DNA of 64,000 bases. Source: Acetobacteraceae bacterium. Its GTDB lineage: Bacteria; Pseudomonadota; Alphaproteobacteria; Acetobacterales; Acetobacteraceae. Within the stretch, counting starts at the first letter, position 1; every line of letters begins with the position of its first letter. The translations under genes were made by a program, and so were the position numbers. A model generated the notes under the pieces. The model did not search any database, had not been told where the DNA came from, and was given only the letters and a program-made list of their open reading frames with translations. Of the stretch, positions 56,290-64,000 are shown piece after piece. The stretch spans positions 124,001 to 188,000 of the forward strand of contig CANJLW010000005.1 of NCBI GenBank assembly GCA_947475245.1, in the 5' to 3' direction.

Positions 56290-56418
56290 TTAGGTTCTGA
56301 CAACGCGGAAACCAGCCCAGGGACCAAGCCCGTTGAGGTTGTGGGCGCCGCTGTTGCCGCGGTCGCCCGCGCGGATGATCCTCGGGCTGCTGACCCAGGA
56401 ACCGCCGCGCGCAACCCG
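56290..56418 (-). other. Putative DGR variable region (VR)
   Basis: Codons 480-521 of the target. Between Trp487 and Gly509 the sixteen positions that vary in DGR FGE targets all read NNC (GTC, AGC, AGC, ATC, ATC, GGC, GAC, GGC, AAC, AGC, GGC, GCC, CAC, AAC, CTC, AAC), while Pro491, Arg492, Arg495, Ala496 and Arg499 are CCG, AGG, CGC, GCG and CGC. This is what A-to-N mutagenesis of AAC codons in a template would leave. The genome favours C at third positions, so this is support, not proof. Confidence 0.65.
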
Positions 56419-57855
56419 CAAAGCGGTCTTATCGCTGGAAGCCCAATTGGACCCATCCGTCGGCGCGCCAACATAGTTCGGATGCCACGGGTCGGCGCAC
56501 CATTCCCAGACATTGCCGAGCATGTCGTGCAGGCCGAACGGGTTCGGACTCCGGCCATCGACCGGCGCTGTATCACGGCCGCGATGAACGTAGTCCTTGG
56601 CCCCCGCCTCATACGCGTCGCCCCAGAATCGCGCCGTCTGCGTCCGCGCCCGCGCCGCGTATTCCCATTCAGCCTCGCTTGGCAGCCGGTAGGTATGCCC
56701 GGTCTTCCGGCTGAGCCACGCCACATAGGCAAAGGCGTCTTCCAGTCGGACATTGACCACCGGGTCTCGATCGGTCTGCGCGAACCCAGGCGCCCGCCAT
56801 TTACCGCCATCAAAGTCATAGCGGTCATCGGTCACGAAAGCAGCATATTCGCCGCGCGTCACCGGATAGCGCCCCATCCAGAACGGCTTCGCGATCGTCA
56901 CGTCGTGCAGCGGGCGCGCATCGTCGTCGTCGGTTTTCTCCCGCGCGCTTTCTTCCTCCGGCACGCCCATCGTGAAGGTTCCGGCGGGGATCAGGACGAG
57001 TTCGGGGTAATCGGGCCCGTCGCAATGGATCGTGCCGGGGGTTGGGCGGCTGTGCCGCTTGATCCTTGCCCTGACGATGGTCCCAACGCCGCGGACGGCC
57101 CGATCGACCACCTTCACCATGCGCCGTGTCGCGGCGCGCACCCCCGCCGATGCGCCGCTGCCCCAATCGCGAATGGTCGCGGAGAAATCGCCGGTCAGAT
57201 CGGCCATCGCCAGCGTGGGCCGAGCGATGGGGGCAAAGTCGGAGCCACCGCCCCGCGCCGCCGCCAGTTGCACGTCGGTCATCGCCAGTTGCGGTTCCAT
57301 GGCTTTGGCGTAGCCCTGCACGATCTCCGGCTGCGTCTCGATCGCCGCCGGTTCGTCCTTCGCCTGAACCAGCAAACCCAATTCCCGCCGGATCGCGGCG
57401 ACCCGTTCCGCGAAAGCACGCAGTTGGTGGTCATTGTCGGCCGGAGTCAGCCTGATCGACGGTGTGTGGTGGATGGCGGGGCCGAACCCCAACGTCCGCG
57501 CCGCTCGCTCTGCCTGCCGGGCGGATCGGTCCAACAGACTCATGGAGCCGGTCAGCAGACGGATGGCTTCGGTCGCGCCGTCGTCCGGCGGCGGCGCTTC
57601 AAGCCAGAGTTCCGCCGCTTCCCGCAAGCCGGTCAGCAGGCCGAATATCTCGTAGCCCAACGATACCTCGCTTGCCGCCCGCATGGCCTCGCCCAGAGTC
57701 ACCAGCCGTTCGGCCATGACGCGATGCGGGGTGTCTTCATTGATCAGCGCCCGCACGCGCTGCATCTCGCCGAGTTCCCGCACGATCCGTTCGATCGCCT
57801 GATCCAGTTCGATCTCGGCTTGCCGCCCGGGGGGAATGGGGATGGATTGGGACAT
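56290..57855 (-). CDS. FGE-fold DGR target protein with C-terminal variable region
   Basis: The 521-residue protein has a FGE/SUMF1-type (C-type-lectin) domain at residues 284-521: LVLIPAGTFTMGVPEEE, PFWMGRYPVTRGEYAAFV, YRLPSEAEWEYAARAR and GLHDMLGNVWEWCADPW. The last part ends GFRVVRT, without the catalytic Cys of true FGE, so it is a binding fold. DGR targets often end this way with R-G-G-S-W then variable residues and G-F-R. Residues 1-283 have no recognised family and several helical stretches, and there is no signal peptide. It starts 15 bp after the TIR stop. It is likely a cytoplasmic ligand sensor for the TIR effector; that is an inference. Confidence 0.85.
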   Translation of the reverse strand: MSQSIPIPPGRQAEIELDQAIERIVRELGEMQRVRALINEDTPHRVMAERLVTLGEAMRAASEVSLGYEIFGLLTGLREAAELWLEAPPPDDGATEAIRLLTGSMSLLDRSARQAERAARTLGFGPAIHHTPSIRLTPADNDHQLRAFAERVAAIRRELGLLVQAKDEPAAIETQPEIVQGYAKAMEPQLAMTDVQLAAARGGGSDFAPIARPTLAMADLTGDFSATIRDWGSGASAGVRAATRRMVKVVDRAVRGVGTIVRARIKRHSRPTPGTIHCDGPDYPELVLIPAGTFTMGVPEEESAREKTDDDDARPLHDVTIAKPFWMGRYPVTRGEYAAFVTDDRYDFDGGKWRAPGFAQTDRDPVVNVRLEDAFAYVAWLSRKTGHTYRLPSEAEWEYAARARTQTARFWGDAYEAGAKDYVHRGRDTAPVDGRSPNPFGLHDMLGNVWEWCADPWHPNYVGAPTDGSNWASSDKTALRVARGGSWVSSPRIIRAGDRGNSGAHNLNGLGPWAGFRVVRT

Positions 57856-57870
57856 GGCTGTTCCGATGGG

Positions 57871-58365
57871 TCAGCAGATTTCGTCGGCGGGGCCGTAGTA
57901 GCGCGCGATCTGGGCCTCGATCTCCTGTTCCGCCTGATGGCAGGCGTCGTCCAACGATGGCCATTTCACCAGAGGCTTGAGTTCGCCGTTACACAAGGGC
58001 ACCCATTGGCGTTTGAAGAAATAGGTGCGCCGATCGCTGGGCGACAGCCAAACGGGTACGATCAGTGTGTTGGGATTGTCGGTGTAGCGCTGCCGGATTG
58101 CCGGTAGCTCCTTGCGAACGATGAATTTGCTGGCGACGGCGGCGGAACTCACCGCCAGCAGGATAACGTCGGCACGCCCGATCGCCTCGAGAATCTGCTT
58201 CTCCCACTCGTCCCCAGCGCCGATATCGCTTTCGTCGCACCAGAAGTTGAAGCCGTGCAAAAGTTCGATCGCCGACAGATGCTCCCGCAGTTTCCACACG
58301 ATCTCGCGATCCTTGCGGGCATAGCAAATAAAGCCGTGTTGCGGGCGTTGCGCCTGCGCGATCAT
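57871..58365 (-). CDS. TIR-domain protein
   Basis: The 164-residue protein starts at the ATG at 58365 (MIAQAQRPQHGFICYARKDR); the longer frame uses a TTG at 58407. The TIR strand A is HGFICYARKD, the BB-like loop contains CDESDIGAGDEWEKQIL, then DVILLAVSSAAVASKF and RKELPAI, with Glu86 as the likely NAD-cleaving residue. Bacterial TIR domains often cleave NAD+ or make cyclic ADP-ribose signals in anti-phage defence. It is the first gene of the operon with the variable FGE protein, and so the likely effector. Confidence 0.87.
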   Translation of the reverse strand: MIAQAQRPQHGFICYARKDREIVWKLREHLSAIELLHGFNFWCDESDIGAGDEWEKQILEAIGRADVILLAVSSAAVASKFIVRKELPAIRQRYTDNPNTLIVPVWLSPSDRRTYFFKRQWVPLCNGELKPLVKWPSLDDACHQAEQEIEAQIARYYGPADEIC

Positions 58366-58478
58366 GGATGCGGGCTTCCGGGCTAAGTTCCTGGCGACAC
58401 CGTCCAAAGCTACAGGGCGGCTCCACCGCCGTCAAAGCCGTTTGATATTCTTCTGTTCCAATTACGCCACCCGGAAAC

Positions 58479-59186
58479 TCACTTCGGCCCGATCCCATCC
58501 CGGGCAATCGCCGCGTTGATCACCGCCCGGTCGAACACGCCGCAGGGGCTGTCGGCGCCGGGCAGGAAGCGGCGGAAGACCGCGAAGCGTTCCTGGCTGA
58601 CGGCGTATAAACGCCGCAACTCCCGGATCGGATCGGGGTGATCGTCGGCGCGGATATCCAGGTCGGGATAGGGATCGCGAGTCGCCACCTTCAGCGCCGC
58701 CGACTGCTTGCCGCGCGCGTCGCCGCCCGCGGCTTCCCCGGCTTCCAGCGCCGTCAGCAACCGTTCGGTCAGGGTCCCGCAAGCCGCCTCGAACGCCGCC
58801 AGGGTGCGTTCCACCACCGCGGGGCCGGCCAGCATGTTGCCGGCGACGGATACGTCGACGCCGCGCACCGACCCGCACCAGGACACGCAGCCATTGCCGG
58901 TCGTCGCCGCGATCCGGCCGCCGGCGTCCAGAATATGCACCTGCCGATGCGCCGCCCCTGCGTCCTCCGCCAGCAAATCGGCGATGACGTCGGCCGGCGC
59001 CTCCCCGGCCCGCAGGCGCGGCATCCCGCGCACCGCGATCATCGGATTGATCAGCGCCTGGGTGGCCAGCGCCGCCACGCCGCCCTCCACATGGATCGCC
59101 AGCGCCCCCACGGCGAAAAAGCGGGTCGCGACCGCCGCGCCCAGGGCGCCCGTCGCGGGATCGCGTGCCAGAATGGACCAGGTCAT
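58479..59186 (-). CDS. DUF1028-family Ntn-type protein
   Basis: The 235-residue protein starts MTWSILARDPATGALG, where the DUF1028 family has S-I-L-A-x-D. GGVAALATQALINPMIAVRG and NMLAGPAVVERTLAAFE are strongly conserved. The Ntn-hydrolase-like fold is typical, but the reaction is unknown. It lies upstream of the TIR gene, same strand, 113 bp away, and is divergent from selD. Confidence 0.88.
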   Translation of the reverse strand: MTWSILARDPATGALGAAVATRFFAVGALAIHVEGGVAALATQALINPMIAVRGMPRLRAGEAPADVIADLLAEDAGAAHRQVHILDAGGRIAATTGNGCVSWCGSVRGVDVSVAGNMLAGPAVVERTLAAFEAACGTLTERLLTALEAGEAAGGDARGKQSAALKVATRDPYPDLDIRADDHPDPIRELRRLYAVSQERFAVFRRFLPGADSPCGVFDRAVINAAIARDGIGPK

Positions 59187-59255
59187 GCACAGCCTCCATT
59201 GCCTGGCGGACTGTTCACCCGCGCGCGACTCGCCGCAAGACGCTATCGTCGCCGC

Positions 59256-61415
59256 ATGCAACCCAGTCGCCCCATAGAGACCGATATCGTGCTCCTCGGC
59301 GCCGGCCATGCGCATGTGGAGGTGTTGCGCCGCTTCGCCCTGAAGCCCGAACCCGGCGTTCGCCTGACCTTGATCGCGCGAGAGCCGGAGACTCCGTATT
59401 CCGGCATGCTGCCCGGGCTGATCCGGGGGGAATACAGCCACGCCGCCATTCATATCGACCTGGCCCCCCTCGCCGCCGCCGCGCGCGCTCGGCTGATCCT
59501 GGGGGAAGCGACGGCGATCGACACGGCGGAGCGCGTGGTCACGGTGCCGGGGCGCCCGGGGATCGGCTACGATCTGCTGTCGATCGATATCGGCGGGGTG
59601 CCGGCGATGCCCGATGATACCGGCGTGCCGGTCAAGCCCATCGGGCGGTTCCTGCACCGGTTGGACCGGCTGAACGAAGACCTGCCGCATGGCGCGCGCA
59701 TCGCCATCGTCGGCGGCGGGCCGGCGGGGGCCGAACTGGCGCTGGCCCTGGCGCACCGGTTCGCCGAACGCTTCCAACCGATCCTGGTCTGTTCATCCTC
59801 CGACCCCATTCCCGCCGCGCCCGCCCGTGCTCGGCGTATCGTCCGCGCGGCCCTGGCGGAGGCCGGAGTGGAACTGGTGTGCGGCGTAACGGCCGGGGGC
59901 ATCGACGAGGGTCGTCTGCCGCTGTCGGACGGCAGTTTTCTGGAGGTGGAGGCCGCGCTGTGGGCCACCGGCGTCGTGGGCCCCGCTCTGCTGGCCGCGT
60001 CCGGGCTGACCTGCGACGACAACGGCTGCATCCGCGTCGATGCCACGCTGCGCGCGATCGGCGACGATCGGGTTTTCGCCGCCGGCGACTGCGCGACGAT
60101 CCAGGGGGCGGAACGGCCAAAGGCCGGGGTCTGGGCCGTCCGCGCCGGCGCGCATCTGGCCGATAATCTGCGCCGCGTGGCGTTGGGAGGCTCCCCGCAC
60201 CCGTGGCGTCCGCAGCGGGAGGCGTTGGTGATCCTTGGCCTGGGCGGCGGGCGGGCGGTGGCCTGGCGCAATGGGCTGACGGTTTCCGGCGCGTTGATCC
60301 AGCGGTGGAAGGATCGCATCGATCGCCGCTGGATGGCGATGTACACGACGATGCGGATGCCGAGCGATCCCGCGGAGCCGATGCGGTGCGGGGGATGTGG
60401 CGCGAAGGTGGGGGCAGAGGTGTTGGCGGGCGCGCTGGCCGGCCTCGACGGCACGCGGTCGCCCGATCTGCTGATCGGGTTGGACGCGCCGGATGACGCC
60501 GCGGTGCTGCGCCCGCCACCGGGTAAGCTGCTGGTGCAGTCGGTCGATCACTTCCGGGCGTTCATCGACGATCCCTATGTGTTCGGGCAGATCGCCGCCG
60601 CGCATGCGTTGTCAGACCTGCACGCGATGGGGGCGCGTCCGTGGACGGCGCTTGCCGTGGCGTCCGTTCCCTATGCGTCCGGCGCGAAGATGCGGGCCGA
60701 TCTGCGGGCGCTGCTGCAAGGCGCGACGGAGGTACTCAGCGCCGACGGATGCGCCCTGGTCGGCGGGCACTCGTCCGAAGCGTCGGAAATCGCGCTTGGG
60801 TTTGCGGTTACCGGGTTGGCCGAACAGCAGCAGGTGCTGAGGAAAGGGGGGCTGCGGGCGGGGCAGGTGTTGATCCTGACGAAGCCTCTGGGCACCGGTA
60901 TTCTGCTGGCCGGGCACATGCGCGGGCTGACTCGCGCCGCCTGGCTGATGGCGGCCATCGCGCAGATGCGGATGACCAATGCCGCCGCCGCGCGCATCCT
61001 GATGGGGCATAATGCCGCCGCCTGCACCGATGTCACGGGCTTCGGGCTTGCCGGGCACCTGACGGAGATGCTGACCGCGTCTCACGTCGCCGCCGAACTT
61101 TGGCCGGAGGCGATCCCCGTTCTGCCGGGCGCGCGGGAACTGGCGGAACAGGGGGTGGAAAGCTCGCTGGCCCCCGACAATGCCCGCGCGCTGGCCGGGA
61201 TGGGCCGCGACGCGCTGACGGCTGTTTTGATCGACCCACAGACATCCGGCGGGCTGCTGGCCGGGGTGTCCGCCGGCCGAGCGGATCACTGCCTGATTGC
61301 TCTGCGGGAGGCCGGGATGACCGCCGCCGCGATCGGCGTGGTGGAGGCTCGCCCCGACGGTGCCGCGGCGATCAGGCTGCGTCTGGTGCCGGAGGACGCT
61401 ACCCCCGGCCGGTGA
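59256..61415 (+). CDS. selD: FAD/NAD oxidoreductase fused to selenide, water dikinase
   Basis: The 719-residue fusion has at residues 8-365 a pyridine-nucleotide oxidoreductase (IVLLGAGHAHVEVLRRF, IVGGGPAGAELALALAHRF, RVFAAGDCATIQG). From residue 376 on is SelD: CGGCGAKV with Cys381 and Lys384 at the catalytic positions, GHSSEASEIALGFAVTG and DVTGFGLAGHLTEML. It makes selenophosphate from selenide and ATP, perhaps with the N-terminal part reducing the selenium source. SelD implies selenouridine or Sec use; neither selA/selB nor a SelU gene is in the window. Confidence 0.95.
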   Translation: MQPSRPIETDIVLLGAGHAHVEVLRRFALKPEPGVRLTLIAREPETPYSGMLPGLIRGEYSHAAIHIDLAPLAAAARARLILGEATAIDTAERVVTVPGRPGIGYDLLSIDIGGVPAMPDDTGVPVKPIGRFLHRLDRLNEDLPHGARIAIVGGGPAGAELALALAHRFAERFQPILVCSSSDPIPAAPARARRIVRAALAEAGVELVCGVTAGGIDEGRLPLSDGSFLEVEAALWATGVVGPALLAASGLTCDDNGCIRVDATLRAIGDDRVFAAGDCATIQGAERPKAGVWAVRAGAHLADNLRRVALGGSPHPWRPQREALVILGLGGGRAVAWRNGLTVSGALIQRWKDRIDRRWMAMYTTMRMPSDPAEPMRCGGCGAKVGAEVLAGALAGLDGTRSPDLLIGLDAPDDAAVLRPPPGKLLVQSVDHFRAFIDDPYVFGQIAAAHALSDLHAMGARPWTALAVASVPYASGAKMRADLRALLQGATEVLSADGCALVGGHSSEASEIALGFAVTGLAEQQQVLRKGGLRAGQVLILTKPLGTGILLAGHMRGLTRAAWLMAAIAQMRMTNAAAARILMGHNAAACTDVTGFGLAGHLTEMLTASHVAAELWPEAIPVLPGARELAEQGVESSLAPDNARALAGMGRDALTAVLIDPQTSGGLLAGVSAGRADHCLIALREAGMTAAAIGVVEARPDGAAAIRLRLVPEDATPGR

Positions 61416-62574
61416 GCCGATCGACCAGACGGCGCGGCCAGGCTGTCATGCGCCAGAAGGTGCTGACGCGCATGGCGTTCAGGTGGATTTCCGCCTGCTC
61501 CGCCCGATGTTCCGTCGCGCGCAGGGACTGGCGCAGGGTTTCGGCCTCCGCCGCGATCCGCGCACGCTCCGCCTTTGCATCGACCGGCGGCCAGGGCAGC
61601 AGGGTGTCGCGGCCGATGCGGCGCAGTTCCAGTTCGAATGTTCGGCGATCGGGGGGCGTGGAAGCAGGGTGGCGCGTGGCGATGGGACCGCCGGAGGGTG
61701 TCAGGACGATCACCAACTCCTCCTCCGCCAAGCCGTCGTGCGCCAGCCTGTCGCGCAGGGCGGCGCCGATCGGGCCCGCGTCGGGTTCGCCCAGCGCGCG
61801 GGCGGTGGCCTCCGGCTCCAACCCCCAGGGGAAGGTTTCCAGCGCGGCCAGGTCGTAGCCGGCGGCGGTGGCGAGGCATCCGGCGCTGTGCGGGGACAGG
61901 TAGTTGATGTGCTCGGGGTAGGCGAACCAGATGTATCGGTCGAAGCCGTAGGCGGAGGGAAACAGCGCCGTCGCGTTGGGCACGCAGAGGATGGCGATGG
62001 AGTCAGGCGCCAGCAGCGCGGACAAGGATCGCAGATAGCCGACGGGGTCGGGCATGTGTTCAAGGACGTGGTAGCCATAGACGACGTTCGGTCGCCGATC
62101 CGTGCGGCGCAGAAACGTCAGGTCGTCTTCGGCATGGATCGCGGTGTTGCCGATTTCGCGACCGCGCGCGATGGCCTGGGCGTTCAGGTCGGTGCCGGTC
62201 GTGTCGTATCCCAGCCGGTTCAAGGCATCGACCGTGCCGCCGAAGGCGCAGCCGATCTCGTGATAGGCATGCGACGCGCCGAAGCCGAACCGCGCCGCGA
62301 TCTCCACGATGCGCGCTGCTCTTCTGTCGGTTTTGGAGGCCGCGTAATCGTCGTCCGGGTTGTACCAGGACGCGGCCATCGCCGGGTATGCGCCGTTGTA
62401 GTGGCGTTCCAGTTCGGCCGCGGGGGGAGCCTCGAAGAACACATGCCCGCATTCGTCGCAGCGACGGGCGTTGTGGCGCGCACCGTTGAAATCGCGCGAT
62501 TGCGGCGATCGCCCTTGCAGCAAGGTCGATCCCGCGGCGTTGTCCAGAAACCGGCAGCGCCCCGTGCCGGTCAT
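61399..62574 (-). CDS. Class-I SAM-dependent methyltransferase
   Basis: The 391-residue protein has an N-terminal zinc-like RRCDECGHVFFEAPP. The SAM motif I is HEIGCAFGGTVDALNRLG near residue 110, and YGYHVLEHMPDPVGYLRSL is the post-motif. The C-terminal 60 residues are a coiled coil, DAKAERARIAAEAETLRQSL. This resembles sugar-modifying methyltransferases of cell-surface glycan clusters. It overlaps the upstream SGNH gene by 4 bp and the selD end by 17 bp. Confidence 0.88.
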   Translation of the reverse strand: MTGTGRCRFLDNAAGSTLLQGRSPQSRDFNGARHNARRCDECGHVFFEAPPAAELERHYNGAYPAMAASWYNPDDDYAASKTDRRAARIVEIAARFGFGASHAYHEIGCAFGGTVDALNRLGYDTTGTDLNAQAIARGREIGNTAIHAEDDLTFLRRTDRRPNVVYGYHVLEHMPDPVGYLRSLSALLAPDSIAILCVPNATALFPSAYGFDRYIWFAYPEHINYLSPHSAGCLATAAGYDLAALETFPWGLEPEATARALGEPDAGPIGAALRDRLAHDGLAEEELVIVLTPSGGPIATRHPASTPPDRRTFELELRRIGRDTLLPWPPVDAKAERARIAAEAETLRQSLRATEHRAEQAEIHLNAMRVSTFWRMTAWPRRLVDRLTGRG

Positions 62575-63905
62575 TTTCGGGTCGCCGGTTTGGCGAACAC
62601 CGCTTTCAGATCGATCGCGCCCGCCATCGCCAGGTATCCGGCGCGATTGGGATGCAGCTTATCCCCCGGCCCCCCAATGCTCGAATTCGGCTGGTGCTCG
62701 GCTTTTAGTTCGCCGGTCTTGGGATCGAGCGTCGGCGTATCGAAATCGATCGTGCCGTCGAAGATGCCCGAAGATTTGATGAAGCTGTTGTAGGCCTGTC
62801 GCTTTGCCTCGATCGCCGGGGTGCCGTGCGTGCCGTTGGCGCTGTTCAGCGACGGAGTCAGCGTGGCCATGAAGATGCGCACGCCGGGGATGGCGGCGCG
62901 CAGGCGCTTCACGCCCTCGCGGACGCCGTCGGTCACGGCTTCGACGGTTTCTCCGCCCGTGCCGAAGTCGTTGATGCCTTCCAGCCACAGGACGTGGGAG
63001 ACATTGGGCAGATCGATCACGTCGCGCTTCAGGCGATCCAACGCCGACGGCCCGCCGGGCACCGGCTTGGCGGCATAATCCTTCGGCCCGACGACGCGGT
63101 TGCCGCCGATCCCCTGATTGACCACGCTGTAACGATTGCCAAGCTCGGCGTGCACCCGACGCCCGAAGATGTCCGGCCAGCGGTCGTCGCCGTTGATCGT
63201 CGATCCCGTGCCGTCGGTGATTGAATCCCCGAACGTTACGACCGTGCTCGCGCCCGGCACGACCATATCGACGGCGTCGAGGAAGAACCAAGACGTGGTG
63301 GTGAAGGGAAAGGATGCCTCCGCTTCCTCCGCCCCCAAGGCACCGCTGCGCGGGGCGGAGAGGTAGGAAGTCGCCAGCGCCTTGGCGTGCCAGGTCATCG
63401 GCCCGGATTCACCCGCCACATGCACGCTGACGGCGAGCTTGCGGTTGGCCAGCATCGGATCGCCCGGGCGCTTCACCCAGGGCAAGAGCACGGCGTCGCT
63501 GAGCACCATGGCGCCCGGTGCGACGGTGACGGCGGCCTTGCCGCCGAAGGTCACTTTCTGGTTGGTCGCCGGCACCAGCGCGCTGCCGCTGCTCTGCAAG
63601 CCGATGAACGCGCCGTCAAAGGTCACGGGTTTGGACCCGAAGGCATTCGACAGCCGGATGCGCGCGTGCTTGCCCCAGATGTCCGGGCGCACGATCAGGC
63701 GAAAGGTCTGATCGACGGCCCCGGTTTCGGGCGACGGCAGGGCGAATTTCAGTTCGGGCTGCGCGGTCGGGTTGCCGACCGGGTACGGGCCGTGCGCGGA
63801 TGCCGTCCAGGCCGATACCCAATGCGGTTTTGGTTCTGCCTGCGCGACGGCCATGCCCAGTAACGGTATTGCGGCAAACATCGCCGCCATCTGCATGAAA
63901 CCCAT
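62571..63905 (-). CDS. Secreted SGNH/GDSL hydrolase
   Basis: The 444-residue precursor has a signal peptide ending AVAQA-EP. VVTFGDSITDGTGSTINGDDRWPDI holds the catalytic Ser block I, QGIGGNRV is block II, LWLEGINDFGTGG block III, and DKLHPNRAGYLAMA block V with Asp/His. An N-terminal jelly-roll-like domain occupies about 30-210. It is an esterase, perhaps acting on acetylated glycans. The cotranscribed methyltransferase supports a glycan context. Confidence 0.92.
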   Translation of the reverse strand: MGFMQMAAMFAAIPLLGMAVAQAEPKPHWVSAWTASAHGPYPVGNPTAQPELKFALPSPETGAVDQTFRLIVRPDIWGKHARIRLSNAFGSKPVTFDGAFIGLQSSGSALVPATNQKVTFGGKAAVTVAPGAMVLSDAVLLPWVKRPGDPMLANRKLAVSVHVAGESGPMTWHAKALATSYLSAPRSGALGAEEAEASFPFTTTSWFFLDAVDMVVPGASTVVTFGDSITDGTGSTINGDDRWPDIFGRRVHAELGNRYSVVNQGIGGNRVVGPKDYAAKPVPGGPSALDRLKRDVIDLPNVSHVLWLEGINDFGTGGETVEAVTDGVREGVKRLRAAIPGVRIFMATLTPSLNSANGTHGTPAIEAKRQAYNSFIKSSGIFDGTIDFDTPTLDPKTGELKAEHQPNSSIGGPGDKLHPNRAGYLAMAGAIDLKAVFAKPATRK

Positions 63906-64000
63906 GATGTCCCCCCATGCGTGTTGAGCGTGAGGCTACAGGTCGGTGCCCCCGGCGGGAAGGGCACCAATGCCTCGCGTCGCGAGGGTCAGCGGGCGAC
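63906..64000. other. Right-end noncoding stretch with two inverted repeats
   Basis: GGTGCCC at 63945-63951 pairs with GGGCACC at 63962-63968, and CCTCGCG-T-CGCGAGG covers 63973-63987. No gene is visible. They may be the terminator of a gene outside the window or the leader of the SGNH operon. Confidence 0.4.

Larger units (their letters stand above)
55936..58365 (-). mobile_element. DGR-type target cassette (TIR, variable FGE protein, Avd remnant) without visible RT
   Basis: Three minus-strand genes (TIR, target, truncated avd) with a VR-like 3' end and a downstream hairpin form the target side of a diversity-generating retroelement. No reverse transcriptase gene and no template repeat are visible in the window. 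Either the RT acts in trans from elsewhere in the genome, or the RT/TR side was deleted together with the second half of avd. Confidence 0.65.

Noticed and set aside
56290..57855. True formylglycine-generating enzyme (sulfatase activator)
   Set aside because: The C-terminus ends G-F-R-V-V without the catalytic Cys, there is no sulfatase gene, and the VR-like codon pattern and Avd neighbour indicate a DGR target.
59256..61415. Selenocysteine codon in selD
   Set aside because: The catalytic position reads Cys (C381) and no in-frame TGA occurs there.

Overview
The window is high-GC and densely coded, with short spacers and many 4-bp ATGA or 1-bp gene overlaps. It looks like an alphaproteobacterium, most likely from the Rhodospirillales/Acetobacterales. 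Pointers are the holB-metG-tatD-metallohydrolase operon, DUF1489, a Bug-type (tripartite tricarboxylate) binding protein, hopanoid genes (hpnE, shc) and abundant CoA, luciferase-like and ABC-transport catabolic genes. The assignment comes from gene content and family recognition only; no database search was possible.

Left part (1-24.8 kb): two TPR/glycosyltransferase-like genes; a solitary mRNA-3'-end-processing-type exonuclease of the ligase-associated repair family; a cupin; and a chlorite-dismutase-like protein. A catabolic operon follows, with a thiolase-like protein lacking the nucleophilic Cys, its DUF35 partner, two near-identical peptide-type binding proteins, two permeases and an SMP-30 lactonase. 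Next come an MFS carrier, a complete Fe3+-type ABC transporter on the minus strand, a secreted hydrolase, a luciferase-like monooxygenase, a tandem pair of DHA2 drug exporters, a GAF/HisKA_2 histidine kinase and an asparaginase-like Ntn hydrolase.

Middle (24.8-49.3 kb): a SWIM-SNF2 helicase; a glutamate-semialdehyde-aminomutase-like gene; a metallo-beta-lactamase-fold (MBL) hydrolase; the housekeeping block holB, metG, tatD and an MBL hydrolase; a Tat-exported MBL protein preceded by AT-rich DNA; mazG; a Bug binding protein; tRNA-Ala(GGC). Then acyl-CoA metabolism: a class III CoA transferase, a hydroxyacid dehydrogenase, a two-subunit CoA transferase, two acyl-CoA dehydrogenases flanking a shikimate-dehydrogenase-like gene, and a PEP-CTERM ice-binding-like protein.

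Right part (49.3-64 kb): hopanoid genes hpnE and shc are followed by 1.66 kb without a credible gene. It holds a G-rich tandem array with alternating 249-bp and about 270-bp units, i.e. a roughly 520-bp higher-order repeat. Next to a VOC gene lies the most unusual locus, on the minus strand: a TIR protein, a protein ending in a formylglycine-generating-enzyme (FGE/C-type-lectin) fold with the codon pattern of a diversity-generating retroelement (DGR) variable region, stacked inverted repeats including a 26-nt tetraloop hairpin just past that region, and a C-terminally truncated Avd gene. No reverse transcriptase or template repeat is visible. This looks like a TIR-coupled, DGR-diversified sensor module that is either served in trans or has lost its mutagenic machinery by deletion. 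The window ends with a DUF1028 protein, a fused FAD-oxidoreductase/SelD, a methyltransferase and an SGNH hydrolase.
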